A stretch of 64,000 nt of DNA from Phreatobacter oligotrophus (lineage in GTDB: Bacteria; Pseudomonadota; Alphaproteobacteria; Rhizobiales; Phreatobacteraceae): the NCBI RefSeq assembly GCF_003046185.1, contig NZ_PZZL01000009.1, positions 124,001 through 188,000 on the forward strand, given 5' to 3'. Shown here piece after piece: positions 1-8,033 of the stretch; the first letter of the stretch is position 1; the number at the start of each line of letters is the position of its first letter. Position numbers and translations under genes: made by a program. The notes below the pieces were generated by a model. It made no database searches, was not told the origin of the DNA, and saw only the letters and a program-made list of their open reading frames with translations.

Positions 1-452
1 TCGACATCCCCATCGATGAGGCGAGCGCGCTGATCGAGCAGGCTGGGCGCGAGATCGCCGAGCAGGTGGCGACCGACGTTCTCATCATCGAGGACGAGCC
101 GATCATCGCCCTCGACATCGAGACGCTGGTCCAGGAGCTGGGCCACACCGTCACCGGCATCGCCCGCACCCACAAGGAGGCGGTGGACCTCGTCGCCCGC
201 AAGCGGCCGGGCCTCGTGCTCGCCGACATCCAGCTTGCGGATGGCTCCTCGGGCCTCGAGGCGGTGGCCGAGATCCTCCAGTCCATCGACCTGCCGGTCA
301 TCTTCATCACCGCCTATCCCGAGCGCCTGCTTACCGGCGACCGCCCCGAACCTGCCTTCCTCATCACCAAGCCGTTCCAGCCCGAGGCGGTGAAGGCGGC
401 CATCAGCCAGGCGCTGTTCTTCGACCGCCGCTCCGAGCGGAAGGTCGCCTGA
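1..452 (+). CDS. phyR: PhyR, general stress response anti-anti-sigma regulator, C-terminal part
   Basis: This is the 3' end of phyR, cut by the window edge; codons are in frame from base 3 and 149 residues are visible. PhyR has an N-terminal sigma-like domain that, once the C-terminal receiver is phosphorylated, captures the anti-sigma factor NepR and frees EcfG. The window shows the last helix of the sigma-like domain (EAGREIAEQVATDVLIIEDE-like junction, here ending EIAEQVATD) and the whole receiver: acidic pair IIEDEP, phospho-acceptor in LADIQLADGSSG, and the TKPFQP lysine motif, a near-perfect match to the PhyR class. A GTG at 66 lies inside the linker and is not the start. nepR and ecfG are not visible here. 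A strong hairpin follows the stop. Confidence 0.9.
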   Translation, partial: DIPIDEASALIEQAGREIAEQVATDVLIIEDEPIIALDIETLVQELGHTVTGIARTHKEAVDLVARKRPGLVLADIQLADGSSGLEAVAEILQSIDLPVIFITAYPERLLTGDRPEPAFLITKPFQPEAVKAAISQALFFDRRSERKVA

Positions 453-480
453 CAGGGCGTCGCTTCAATCGGAGAAAATT

Positions 481-520
481 CCGGGGGCCAGCGGGAACTC
501 CCGCCGGCCCCCGGCCGTTT
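481..520 (+). terminator. Strong hairpin after phyR, probable terminator
   Basis: An almost continuous 15-bp stem: 481-489 pairs with 506-514 and 491-496 with 499-504, with one A/C mismatch. It is followed by CCGTTT, so the U tract is short. It begins 28 bases after the phyR stop codon and is best read as the phyR terminator. A possible EcfG-type promoter overlaps it. Confidence 0.6.
494..519 (+). promoter_or_regulatory. EcfG-type promoter match (GGAAC-N17-CGTT), overlaps hairpin
   Basis: GGAAC at 494-498 and CGTT at 516-519 are 17 bases apart, the spacing used by alphaproteobacterial EcfG sigma factors. It would start transcripts near 526, ahead of the small membrane protein at 568. The -35 element sits in the apical loop of the phyR terminator hairpin, so the match may be fortuitous. 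Confidence 0.35.
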
Positions 521-567
521 CAGGTGCGATGGCGAAAGGTTCGCGCGTGCTTGCCCGGGAGACTCTC

Positions 568-726
568 ATGATGTCTGCAGTTTCGACGATTGTGGTCGCG
601 GCGGCGGCCGGTCTCGTCTTCGGCGGCGTCGTGGACCCTGCTCCCGTCGCGATCGATGCAGGCCTTCTGGCCGCAGCTCTCGGCGGCGCCAGCCTGGTCG
701 TCCGCTTCGCGGAGGCCGGCCATTGA
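568..726 (+). CDS. Small hydrophobic membrane peptide, hypothetical
   Basis: No family is recognised. The 52-residue product has an N-terminal hydrophobic stretch (about residues 4-22, rich in Ala/Val/Gly) and a second one near residues 30-46, so it probably spans or lines the inner membrane. A GGGAGA box at 557-562 stands 5 bases before ATG 568 and 8 before ATG 571, which is why this start is chosen over the in-frame ATG at 529. It lies directly downstream of phyR, and a putative EcfG-type promoter precedes it, so a stress role is possible but inferred. Composition is low-complexity, and it could be a chance reading frame. Confidence 0.45.
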   Translation: MMSAVSTIVVAAAAGLVFGGVVDPAPVAIDAGLLAAALGGASLVVRFAEAGH

Positions 727-874
727 ACGTGACCGGTGTCGTGTGCCGGCCGTTCGCTGCATCGCCGTGCCGCCCTGGCATCGCCGATGACGTGTCATTC
801 ATGGATTCGTGGTACCAGGAGCGCTCTTGGGAACCCGTGGTGTCGGCGCGCGGTCCGGCCCGGATTGGTTGAGG

Positions 875-1258
875 ATGGACAGGCAGCGCATACTCATCGT
901 GGAGGATGATCCCTTCATCGCCATGGATATCGAGGCGGCTGTCCTCGATGACCTCGGCGATGGGACGGAGGTCATCGTCGTGGATAGTCTTCGCGAGGCG
1001 CAGAGCCTCGCCGAAGACGATGTCGATTGCGCCCTCCTCGACGTGGACGTCGTCGGTGGCAAAACCTTCGACGTCGCCCTGAAGCTGCGCGCCCGCGGGA
1101 CACCCTTCGCCTTCGTGTCGGGCTCGCTGCCCTCCGACCTGCCGGAAGAGCTGGCCGGGACCGTCTTCGTCCGCAAGCCCTTCCATTCCCGCGACATCCT
1201 CGGCTTCGTCACCCGCGCCCTGAAGGCCGACGCGGATGGGTCGACCGGCTCCCGCTGA
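875..1258 (+). CDS. Single-domain response regulator (receiver)
   Basis: A stand-alone CheY-like receiver of 127 residues. The acidic pocket is in ILIVEDDPF near the N-terminus, the phospho-acceptor Asp is in CALLDVDVVGG, and the conserved Lys is in VRKPFH; no output domain follows. Such proteins in alphaproteobacteria often modulate or relay phosphate between HWE/HisKA2 kinases and PhyR, which fits its position two genes from phyR. ATG 875 places the first beta strand four residues in, as usual for the family; an in-frame GTG at 809 would add 22 unrelated residues. A 23-codon reading frame (801-872) ends two bases before this start and may couple translation. Confidence 0.75.
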   Translation: MDRQRILIVEDDPFIAMDIEAAVLDDLGDGTEVIVVDSLREAQSLAEDDVDCALLDVDVVGGKTFDVALKLRARGTPFAFVSGSLPSDLPEELAGTVFVRKPFHSRDILGFVTRALKADADGSTGSR

Positions 1259-1276
1259 GGGCGACCGCCAGCACTG

Positions 1277-1936
1277 TCAGTTCAGCAGCGTCGACCGCCG
1301 CGCCCGTTCGGCGGCGAGCCGCACGGCCGCCGGCACCGGCTCGATCACCGGCACACCGACCTGACCCGCGATCTCGCGCGCTGCCACGGCGAGTGGCCCG
1401 CCGCCAATGACGATGGCCTTGGCCCCATGATCGTCCACCGCCCGCCGGCAGGCGGCGAGAAGTGCGGTCACCAGCCCCTTGCGATCGGCCATGACCTGGT
1501 GGGCGTCGCCCGGGGTCAGAACGGTGCCGAGGAACCGATCCGTATGGCCATAGGCCATGGCGCGCTGTGCGATGCTCTCGACGAGGTCGGCCGTGGTGGT
1601 GACCACCGCGAAATCGCCATGGGCGGCGGCCTCCGCCATGCCCGCTTCGGCAATGCCGGTGATGGGGATGGCGACAGTACGGCGCAGGTCCTCGACGGCC
1701 GGGTCACCGAAGGCGGCGACGATCAGGCCGTGATAGCCGAAGGGCGGCCGCGCGGCCATCAGCGCCAGCACCGCGTCATGGGCGATGGCGAGCTCCGTTG
1801 GGCCAGTGATGAGCGGCACGCCGAAAGGCGCCGAGACGCCGTCGATCTCCGCGTCAGGCATGGCCTCGCGCGCGATGCCGACCATGGCGGCTGTCGTCGC
1901 CTGGCTTGTGTTGGGATTGACCAGAAGAAAGCGCAT
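1277..1936 (-). CDS. Asp/Glu/hydantoin racemase-family protein lacking both catalytic cysteines
   Basis: The 219-residue product has the family fold markers: N-terminal LLVNPNTS, the AFGDP loop and a C-terminal P-V-IEP segment. Members invert stereocentres with two cysteines, one in a CFGDP motif and one in a GCAG-type motif. Here the first position is Ala75 (VAAFGDP) and the second falls in a run of glycines (Gly178-180); the only Cys is residue 163, elsewhere. A classic two-base racemase mechanism is therefore unlikely, and the protein may be a lyase-, decarboxylase- or binding-type divergent member. It is translated from the same strand and 5 bases after the deacetylase gene upstream, so the two probably act in one pathway. 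Confidence 0.75.
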   Translation of the reverse strand: MRFLLVNPNTSQATTAAMVGIAREAMPDAEIDGVSAPFGVPLITGPTELAIAHDAVLALMAARPPFGYHGLIVAAFGDPAVEDLRRTVAIPITGIAEAGMAEAAAHGDFAVVTTTADLVESIAQRAMAYGHTDRFLGTVLTPGDAHQVMADRKGLVTALLAACRRAVDDHGAKAIVIGGGPLAVAAREIAGQVGVPVIEPVPAAVRLAAERARRSTLLN

Positions 1937-1941
1937 GGGGA

Positions 1942-2883
1942 TCAGGCCGGGACGGAGGCGGCGAAGGAGCGGGCGATGTCGGCGCGCGTGCCGACATAGA
2001 TGCGGTCACCGAGGTCTCGGAGCCGGTCCAAGATCCGCGCCAGCGCCGCGAATCGGCCCGGGCGGCCGACGATGCGCAGGTGAAAGCCGAGGTTGAGCAG
2101 GCGCGGCCGGCCGCGCTCGGCCTCCGCCAGCAGGACCTCCAGCGAATCCGCCACATAGGTCGCCATGGCATCGGCCGTCACGAAGCCGTTCGGGTGGAAG
2201 AACTTCATGTCATTGGCATCCAGCGCGTAGGGGACCACGATCAGCGGCCGCGCGCCGCCGCGATCCCAATAGGGCAAGTCGTCGTCGAAGGCGTTGGAGG
2301 TGTAGAGGAAGCCGCGTTCGATCAGAAGCTCCCGCGTCCAGGTGCTCTCCGCGCCGCGGCAGAAGAAGCCAACGGGGCGCGGGGCCCCGGCGGCTTCCAT
2401 CACAGCGACGCACCGGTCGAGATCCGCGGCTTCGGCCTCGCGGCTGCGATAGTCCGCATGCGGCCGCCAGCGCCAGCCGTGGACCGCGGCCTCATGCCCG
2501 TCGGCGACCAGGGCCGAGAGTAGGGCGGGGGAACGCTCCACCGCCCGCCCGCAGCACAGCCAGGTCGCAGGAAGGCCGCGATCGCTCAGGGCCTCCAGGA
2601 TGCGCCAGAAACCAGCGCGAGTGCCATAGGCGAAGATCTGCTCCTGCCCCATGTCGCGGGTGCCCGGCTCAACGACGCTGATGACCTCGCCGATGCGCTC
2701 GCTGGCCGGGTCGCCATCGCCGACCTGCCACTCCGCGCCTTCCTCCAGGTTGATATTGACGCTCACGGCCAGACGCGCCCCGTTCGGCCAGACGAGTCGC
2801 GGCCAGGCGCCACCATAGCCGACGAGATTGCGCGTCGTGCCCGCGTCTCCGCTTCTCGCGGCGACCATCGTCTCGCCCGTCAT
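1942..2883 (-). CDS. Polysaccharide deacetylase-family (allantoinase PuuE-like) amidohydrolase
   Basis: The 313-residue product belongs to the NodB-fold group that contains PuuE allantoinase and the uracil/peptidoglycan deacetylase-like enzymes. Visible hallmarks are YGGAWPRLVWPNGARLA, the FAYGTRAGFWRI segment, HGWRW and the late LGFHLRIVGRPGR block, which match PuuE-type proteins closely. The start at 2883 is chosen because GAGGAGG lies about 6 bases upstream. It resembles the second deacetylase at 7098-8009 but is clearly diverged. It leads the two-gene minus-strand unit with the racemase-like gene and is divergent from the ABC transporter genes, which suggests processing of an imported ureide or cyclic amide; the substrate is not known. 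Confidence 0.75.
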   Translation of the reverse strand: MTGETMVAARSGDAGTTRNLVGYGGAWPRLVWPNGARLAVSVNINLEEGAEWQVGDGDPASERIGEVISVVEPGTRDMGQEQIFAYGTRAGFWRILEALSDRGLPATWLCCGRAVERSPALLSALVADGHEAAVHGWRWRPHADYRSREAEAADLDRCVAVMEAAGAPRPVGFFCRGAESTWTRELLIERGFLYTSNAFDDDLPYWDRGGARPLIVVPYALDANDMKFFHPNGFVTADAMATYVADSLEVLLAEAERGRPRLLNLGFHLRIVGRPGRFAALARILDRLRDLGDRIYVGTRADIARSFAASVPA

Positions 2884-3211
2884 GCCTGCCTCCTCGGGGC
2901 CGTCCCGCCATGGCGCCAGGATGAGGCAGCAAGACATGTGCCGTCCGTCGGCCTGCCGCAGTGTCGCGATTACAAATTAAGCAAGGCCAAAGTCTATGCA
3001 TTTGTCCGGTGAAAAAATGGGCAAATCCCCGTCACCCCGCCGTCGGACCCCGACGAGGCCTTCGGCAGGACCACGTCGGGGCGTAGCAATTTTCACCTAG
3101 AGAGCCTCCAAAAGCCCGAGGCGCGGGCGATTCCACCAAGGTTCGCTCGCGGTTGGGCTTGGCATGGGCGTTGCTGACGAGAGCCCGACACATGCCGGAG
3201 CTCCTGCATAC
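2884..3211. promoter_or_regulatory. Divergent control region between deacetylase and ABC transporter operons
   Basis: No gene is seen in these 328 bases. An AT-richer core at about 2966-3030 probably carries both promoters. On the plus strand two competing hairpins can form: CGTCGG (3041-3046) with CCGACG (3050-3055), or CCCCGACG (3048-3055) with CGTCGGGG (3074-3081). This is compatible with a leader switch ahead of the ABC genes, but no known riboswitch class was recognised. Confidence 0.4.
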
Positions 3212-4315
3212 ATGGCCTCGCCTTCCACCCCCGTCGTGCCCGCAGCCCAGCCGCTGACGCTGGATGGCGTGACTCACAGCTATGGCGCGGGCTTCGCCGT
3301 GGACAACGTGACGCTGGAGGTGAAGGGCGGCGAGCTGGTGGCCCTTCTCGGTCCTTCCGGCTGCGGGAAGACCACGCTGCTGCGTATCGTCGCCGGCTTC
3401 ATCCAGCAGACCAATGGCAAGGTGGTCATTGGCGACCGGCCCATCGATGAATTGCCGCCGAACCGTCGCGAGATCGGCATCGTCTTCCAGAACTACGCGC
3501 TCTTTCCGCACATGACCGTGGCCGAGAACATCGCCTATGGCCTCGCCGCCCGCGGCGAGAGCCGCGCGGTGCAGGCCGAGCGCGTCAAGGAGATGCTCGC
3601 CACCGTGCGCATGGAGGGCTTTGCCGAGCGCAAGCCGCGCCAGCTGTCCGGCGGCCAGCAGCAGCGCGTGGCGCTCGCCCGGGCGCTGGCCATCCGCCCG
3701 CGCATCCTTCTTCTCGACGAACCCTTCGCCGCTCTCGACAAGAACCTGCGGCTCGACATGCAGATCGAGATCAAGCGCCTGCAGCGGCAGTTCGCGCTGA
3801 CGGCCATCATGGTCACCCACGATCAGGACGAGGCCATGTCGATCGCCGACCGCATCGCGGTCATGAGCCAGGGCCGCATCGAGCAGCTCGGCGCACCGGC
3901 CGAGATCTACGACGATCCGGCAACGCTCTTCGTGAATAACTTCATCGGCTCCAGCAACCTCTTGAAGGGCGCTGTCGAGGCCGTGGACGGCAGCGAGGCG
4001 CGTATCGCGCTCGCCTGCGGCGCCACCTGGACCGTGCCCGCTCGCGGCCGCTTCGAGCCCGGCGCGCCGGTCCTCGTCTCGGTGCGCCCCGAGCAGATGA
4101 TGCTCGCCGACGCGGCGGCGCCGGATCGCATCCCCGTCGACCTGAAGCTCAGCCTGCCCATCGGCGGCGCGCTCATCCACGACGTCGCCGCCCCCGGTGG
4201 CGAGCAGCTCAAGATTGCCGTGCCGCGCCGGCCCGGCATGGCCGCCAGCGCCCCTGGCACCGCCCACGCCGCCCTTGCGCCGCACGCGCGCCCCGCCCTT
4301 TTCCCCGCAGCCTGA
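3212..4315 (+). CDS. ABC transporter ATPase, spermidine/putrescine (PotA) type
   Basis: Cytoplasmic ATPase subunit of an importer. Counting from ATG 3212 (367 residues) it has Walker A GPSGCGKTT at 47-55, Q-loop VFQNYALFPH, signature LSGGQ at 145-149, Walker B LLLDE at 166-170 and the switch His at 203, followed by a C-terminal TOBE-like domain with SVRPEQ. That order and length fit PotA/FbpC-type subunits. An in-frame ATG at 3164 would add 16 residues and cannot be excluded because neither start has a strong Shine-Dalgarno. It is the first gene of a six-gene run with its binding protein and both permeases. Confidence 0.9.
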   Translation: MASPSTPVVPAAQPLTLDGVTHSYGAGFAVDNVTLEVKGGELVALLGPSGCGKTTLLRIVAGFIQQTNGKVVIGDRPIDELPPNRREIGIVFQNYALFPHMTVAENIAYGLAARGESRAVQAERVKEMLATVRMEGFAERKPRQLSGGQQQRVALARALAIRPRILLLDEPFAALDKNLRLDMQIEIKRLQRQFALTAIMVTHDQDEAMSIADRIAVMSQGRIEQLGAPAEIYDDPATLFVNNFIGSSNLLKGAVEAVDGSEARIALACGATWTVPARGRFEPGAPVLVSVRPEQMMLADAAAPDRIPVDLKLSLPIGGALIHDVAAPGGEQLKIAVPRRPGMAASAPGTAHAALAPHARPALFPAA

Positions 4316-4338
4316 TCCTCGTCTCCAAGGAGCCCCGC

Positions 4339-5367
4339 ATGACCAAGCTCACCCGTCGTGACGTCCTCGCCGGCGCCTCGGCCCTCGGCCTTGCGGGCCT
4401 CGCGCCCCGCGGCGCCAGCGCCTCCGGCAGCATGACCGCCGCCATCTACCCCGGCACCTGGGAGGAGGCCTATCGCGCCGTCGTCGCCCCGGCGCTGAAG
4501 AGGGCCTCGGGCGTCGATGTCGCCTTCGACTCGCTCTTCGCCGTCGACCAGGTGGCCAAGGTCCGCGCCGCGCGCGGCGTACCGCCCTTCGACTGCTTCG
4601 TTCTCGACCCCGGCCCGGCCGCCGCCGCTCGCGCTGCGGGTCTCTTCGAGCCCATCGACTCCGCCAAGCTGACCAACGCGCCGAAGGTGCCCGCCGGCCT
4701 CATCACCCGCGATGGCGTCACCTGCAATGCCCAGGTGGTCGGCATCGCCTACAACCCGAAGAAGTTCCCGACCGCGCCGAAGAGCTGGACCGACCTGTTC
4801 CAGTCGCCCTTCGTCGAGCGCCTCGGCCTCACCGGCTTCCAGACCACCTTCGGCACCGTGTCGCTGATCGAGATGTGCAAGGCCTTCGGCGGGTCCGAGG
4901 CCAACATGGAGCCGATCTTCACCGAGCTGAAGAAGGCCGTCTCCAAGGTCGCCGCCGTGGCGGCGCCGGCCGCCATGCCTGGCCTGTTCCAGCAGGGCCA
5001 GATCGACGTGATGTACACCAACACCAACACGGTCGCGATCCTGAAGGGCCGCGGCGTCGACATCGCCTTCGCCGCCCCCGCCTCCGGCGCCATCACCTTC
5101 CAGACGACGCTGCATATCGTGAAGGGCGCCGAGAACGTAGCCAACGCCCACAAGTACATCGATGTCGCGATCTCGGCCGAGGTGCAGAACGCCCTGCAGC
5201 GCAGCCCCTACAACATGATCCCGATCAACAAGGACGTGACCTACGTCGACACGCTGGACATCAAGTCCATCGACGAGCTGGCCAAGATGGTCACCCACGA
5301 CTGGACCCGGATCAATCCGCAGCGCGCGGCCTGGATCGAGCGTTTCAACAAGGAAATTACGAAGTAA
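4339..5367 (+). CDS. ABC transporter substrate-binding protein, PotD type, Tat-exported
   Basis: Periplasmic receptor of the importer, 342 residues. The N-terminus has a twin-arginine signal (TRRDVLAG, residues 5-12, then a hydrophobic run ending RGASAS), so it is probably exported folded. The mature part has the family-1/PotD-like layout, with AAIYPGTWEEAY near the start and the hinge-region YNPKKFPTAPKSWTDLF. Family members bind polyamines, iron or small organic cations; the neighbouring deacetylases suggest a nitrogen-rich amide instead. It lies 23 bases after the ATPase gene with AAGGAG ahead of the ATG. Confidence 0.85.
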   Translation: MTKLTRRDVLAGASALGLAGLAPRGASASGSMTAAIYPGTWEEAYRAVVAPALKRASGVDVAFDSLFAVDQVAKVRAARGVPPFDCFVLDPGPAAAARAAGLFEPIDSAKLTNAPKVPAGLITRDGVTCNAQVVGIAYNPKKFPTAPKSWTDLFQSPFVERLGLTGFQTTFGTVSLIEMCKAFGGSEANMEPIFTELKKAVSKVAAVAAPAAMPGLFQQGQIDVMYTNTNTVAILKGRGVDIAFAAPASGAITFQTTLHIVKGAENVANAHKYIDVAISAEVQNALQRSPYNMIPINKDVTYVDTLDIKSIDELAKMVTHDWTRINPQRAAWIERFNKEITK

Positions 5368-5377
5368 GGCGCCGCGA

Positions 5378-6244
5378 ATGGCCGCTGCCATCGCAACGGC
5401 GGGCGCCGCGCCCGCGGGGGACAAGGTCGACTGGCGTCTGGCGACGCCGCTCGGCCTGACCTACCTCGTCTTTTTCGCGGCGCCCTTCCTCATCCTGCTC
5501 GGCATCAGCTTCTACGCCGATGCCGAGCAGACGCGGCTGGGACTGGATAGCTGGCTCAAGTTCTACACCGACCGCTTCTATCTCAAGGTCATCTGGGACA
5601 CGCTGAAGCTCGGCATCTTCGCCGTCATCGCCACGACGCTGCTCGCCTATCCGCTGGCACTGGTCTACCGCGCCGCTTCGCCGACCTGGCAGCGGGTTCT
5701 TCTCTTCATCATCCTGATGCCGCTGCTCACCTCGGTGGTGATCCGCACCTTCGCCTGGATCGTCATCCTGGCGCGCGAAGGCGTGGTGAACCAGACCCTC
5801 ATGGCGCTCGGCCTCACCGCCACACCGCTCAACCTGCTGCAGACCGAACTCGGCCTCGTCATCGCGCTGACCCAGATCGAGATGCCGCTGATGCTGCTGC
5901 CGCTGCTCACCATCATGAACCAGATGGACCAGAACCTGGTGGACGCCTCGCGGGCCCTGGGTGCGTCCAAATGGCGGACCTTCTTCCGGGTCATCCTGCC
6001 GCTGACCCTTCCCGGCTGGATCGCCGGCGCGACCCTGGTCTTTGCCTCGGCCACCACCGCCTTCATCTCGCAGTCTGTGATCGGCGGCGCGCGGCTCGTC
6101 TACCTGCCCTCGCTGATCTGGCAGCAGTCCATGGTGGTCTATAACTGGCCCTTCGCCGCGGTCGCCTCGCTGACGCTGCTCTTCACCGTGCTCGCCGGCA
6201 TCATGGCGCTGAGCTGGCTCGGCCGCTTCGCCCGGACCACCTGA
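5378..6244 (+). CDS. ABC transporter permease, PotB type
   Basis: Inner-membrane permease of 288 residues with about six hydrophobic spans, the first at roughly residues 24-45 (LTYLVFFAAPFLILLGIS). The cytoplasmic EAA loop that docks the ATPase reads ASRALGASKWRTFFRVILPLTLPG. It follows the binding-protein gene by 10 bases and precedes the second permease by 7, so the four transporter genes form one unit. In this family PotB- and PotC-like permeases form a heterodimer; this one shows the usual N-terminal extension of PotB. Confidence 0.88.
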   Translation: MAAAIATAGAAPAGDKVDWRLATPLGLTYLVFFAAPFLILLGISFYADAEQTRLGLDSWLKFYTDRFYLKVIWDTLKLGIFAVIATTLLAYPLALVYRAASPTWQRVLLFIILMPLLTSVVIRTFAWIVILAREGVVNQTLMALGLTATPLNLLQTELGLVIALTQIEMPLMLLPLLTIMNQMDQNLVDASRALGASKWRTFFRVILPLTLPGWIAGATLVFASATTAFISQSVIGGARLVYLPSLIWQQSMVVYNWPFAAVASLTLLFTVLAGIMALSWLGRFARTT

Positions 6245-6251
6245 GGCCCCC

Positions 6252-7073
6252 ATGTCGCAGCGCTCCACTCCGGCCGATGTCTCCTTCAACCTCGTGGTGG
6301 GGGCTATCTCCACCGTGGCGATCCTCATCCTCGTGGCGCCGGTGATCATCGTCATCGCCACCTCCTTCACCACCAGCCAGGCCCTGCGCTTCCCGCCGCC
6401 CGGCCTGTCGCTGCGCTGGTATGGCGAGCTCTTCGATCCCGTCCGCTCGGCGCCGATCCACACCGCGGCGATCAACAGCGTCTGGGTCGCCGGCTGGGCG
6501 ACTGTCATCGGCTCGGTTCTCTCGGTGCTCGCGGCGCTGGCCATCACCCGCGTCGCCCGTCCCTCGGCGCGGGCGCTGGAGGCAAGCTTCCTCTCGCCTC
6601 TCGTCCTGCCGACCCTCTCCTATGGCCTTGCCGCGCTGATGTTCTTCTCGGTGATGGGTATCCGCCCCTCGCTGAACCTGCTCATCGCCGGCCACCTCGT
6701 GGTCATCGCGCCCTTCGTCTTCCGCACGACCCTGGCGAGCCTCACCCAGCTCGATCCGGCTCTCCTGGAAGCCTCCGCCAATCTCGGCGCCAGCCGGTTC
6801 TATTCCTTCCGCCGCATCACCCTGCCACTCATCGCGCCGGGCATCGCGGCCGGCGCCTTCCTCGCCTTCATCGCCTCCATGGACAATGTGCCCGTGTCGC
6901 TCTTCCTCTCGACGGCGCGCACCTCCATGCTGCCCATCCGCATGTGGGGCATGATGGAATCGACCCTCGACGTCCGCATCGCAGCCATTGCCGGCGTGCT
7001 GATCCTCGCCACCCTCGTCCTCATGGTGGTGATGGACCGGCTCACCGGCCTCACCCGTCGCATGAGCGCCTGA
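6252..7073 (+). CDS. ABC transporter permease, PotC type
   Basis: Second permease of the importer, 273 residues, about six membrane spans beginning with FNLVVGAISTVAILILVAPV. The EAA motif is LLEASANLGASRFYSFRRITLPLIAPG. It should pair with the upstream permease to form the channel. The gene is followed after 24 bases by the PuuE-type deacetylase in the same direction, which couples uptake to hydrolysis. Confidence 0.88.
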   Translation: MSQRSTPADVSFNLVVGAISTVAILILVAPVIIVIATSFTTSQALRFPPPGLSLRWYGELFDPVRSAPIHTAAINSVWVAGWATVIGSVLSVLAALAITRVARPSARALEASFLSPLVLPTLSYGLAALMFFSVMGIRPSLNLLIAGHLVVIAPFVFRTTLASLTQLDPALLEASANLGASRFYSFRRITLPLIAPGIAAGAFLAFIASMDNVPVSLFLSTARTSMLPIRMWGMMESTLDVRIAAIAGVLILATLVLMVVMDRLTGLTRRMSA

Positions 7074-7097
7074 CGCCGTCCCCCCCGGAGCCCTGCC

Positions 7098-8009
7098 ATG
7101 ACCGTGCCCTACGACCGCGACCTCATCGGCTACGGCGCCAACCCGCCTGACCCGAAATGGCCGAATGGCGCCCGCATCGCCATCAACTTCGTCATGAACT
7201 ACGAGGAGGGCTCCGAGCCCTCGGTCCAGGATGGCGAGGGCTTCACCGAGACGGCGCTCACCGAGTCCAGCAGCCTCAACATGCCGGTGAAGGGCCGCGA
7301 TCTCGCGGGCGAGGGCATGTTCGCCTATGGCAGCCGCGTCGGCTTCTGGCGGCTCATGCGCCTGTTCCAGGAGCGGGGCCTGCCGATGACCGTCTTCGGC
7401 TGCGCGCTGGCCATCGAGCGCAACCCCGAGGCCGCCGCCGCCATCCGCGAGTCGGGCTTCGATGTCTGCTGCCATGGCTGGCGCTGGATCAAGCATTACG
7501 AGCTCGACGAGGCCGAGGAGCGCGAGCACATCCGCAAGGCGGTGGCTTCCCTCAAGGCGACCGTCGGCGACCGTCCGCTCGGCTGGTACTGCCGCTATGG
7601 GCCGAGCGTGAACACCCGCAAGCTCGTGGTCGAGGAGGGCGGTTTCCTCTACGATTCCGACGCCTATGACGACGAGCTTCCCTACTGGACGAAGGTCGAC
7701 GGCAAGCCGCATCTCGTCGTGCCCTATTCGCTCGTCAACAATGACGGCAAGTTCGGCACCGGCTTCTTCGCCACCTCGGGCGACTATTTCGAATGGCATA
7801 AGGACGCCTTCGACATGCTCTATGCCGAGGGGCGCACCCAGCCGAAGATGATGTCGGTCGGCCTGCATATGCGGCTCATCGGCCATCCCGCGCGCGCCGC
7901 CGGCCTTGCCCGCTTCCTCGACTATGTGCAGTCCCACGAGGGAGTCTGGGTGACAAGGCGCCTCGACATCGCGCAGCATTGGGCAAAGACCCATCCCTTC
8001 CAGGGGTGA
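7098..8009 (+). CDS. puuE: PuuE-type allantoinase / polysaccharide deacetylase family
   Basis: The 303-residue product matches the metal-independent allantoinase PuuE along its length: YDRDLIGYGANPPDPKWPNGARIA at the start, NYEEGSE, the FAYGSRVGFWRL block, CCHGWRWI, YDSDAYDDELPYW and the late VGLHMRLIGHPAR. PuuE opens the hydantoin ring of allantoin to allantoate. Family members also act on other ureides, so the exact substrate is inferred. It is co-directional with and 24 bases from the transporter genes and 24 bases from the beta-propeller gene, and a diverged paralogue is encoded across the divergent promoter. No ureidoglycolate or allantoate amidohydrolase gene is adjacent. Confidence 0.75.
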   Translation: MTVPYDRDLIGYGANPPDPKWPNGARIAINFVMNYEEGSEPSVQDGEGFTETALTESSSLNMPVKGRDLAGEGMFAYGSRVGFWRLMRLFQERGLPMTVFGCALAIERNPEAAAAIRESGFDVCCHGWRWIKHYELDEAEEREHIRKAVASLKATVGDRPLGWYCRYGPSVNTRKLVVEEGGFLYDSDAYDDELPYWTKVDGKPHLVVPYSLVNNDGKFGTGFFATSGDYFEWHKDAFDMLYAEGRTQPKMMSVGLHMRLIGHPARAAGLARFLDYVQSHEGVWVTRRLDIAQHWAKTHPFQG

Positions 8010-8033
8010 GGTCCGCGCCCAAGAGGAAACGTC

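Noticed and set aside
66-452. Complete single-domain response regulator starting at GTG 66
   Set aside because: The frame is open to the left edge and the upstream residues match the last helix of the PhyR sigma-like domain, so the GTG is internal to a truncated phyR.
830-854. GGAAC-N16-CGGT near the stand-alone receiver gene as a fourth EcfG promoter
   Set aside because: The -10 element lacks the TT that is the most conserved part, so the match is too weak to list.
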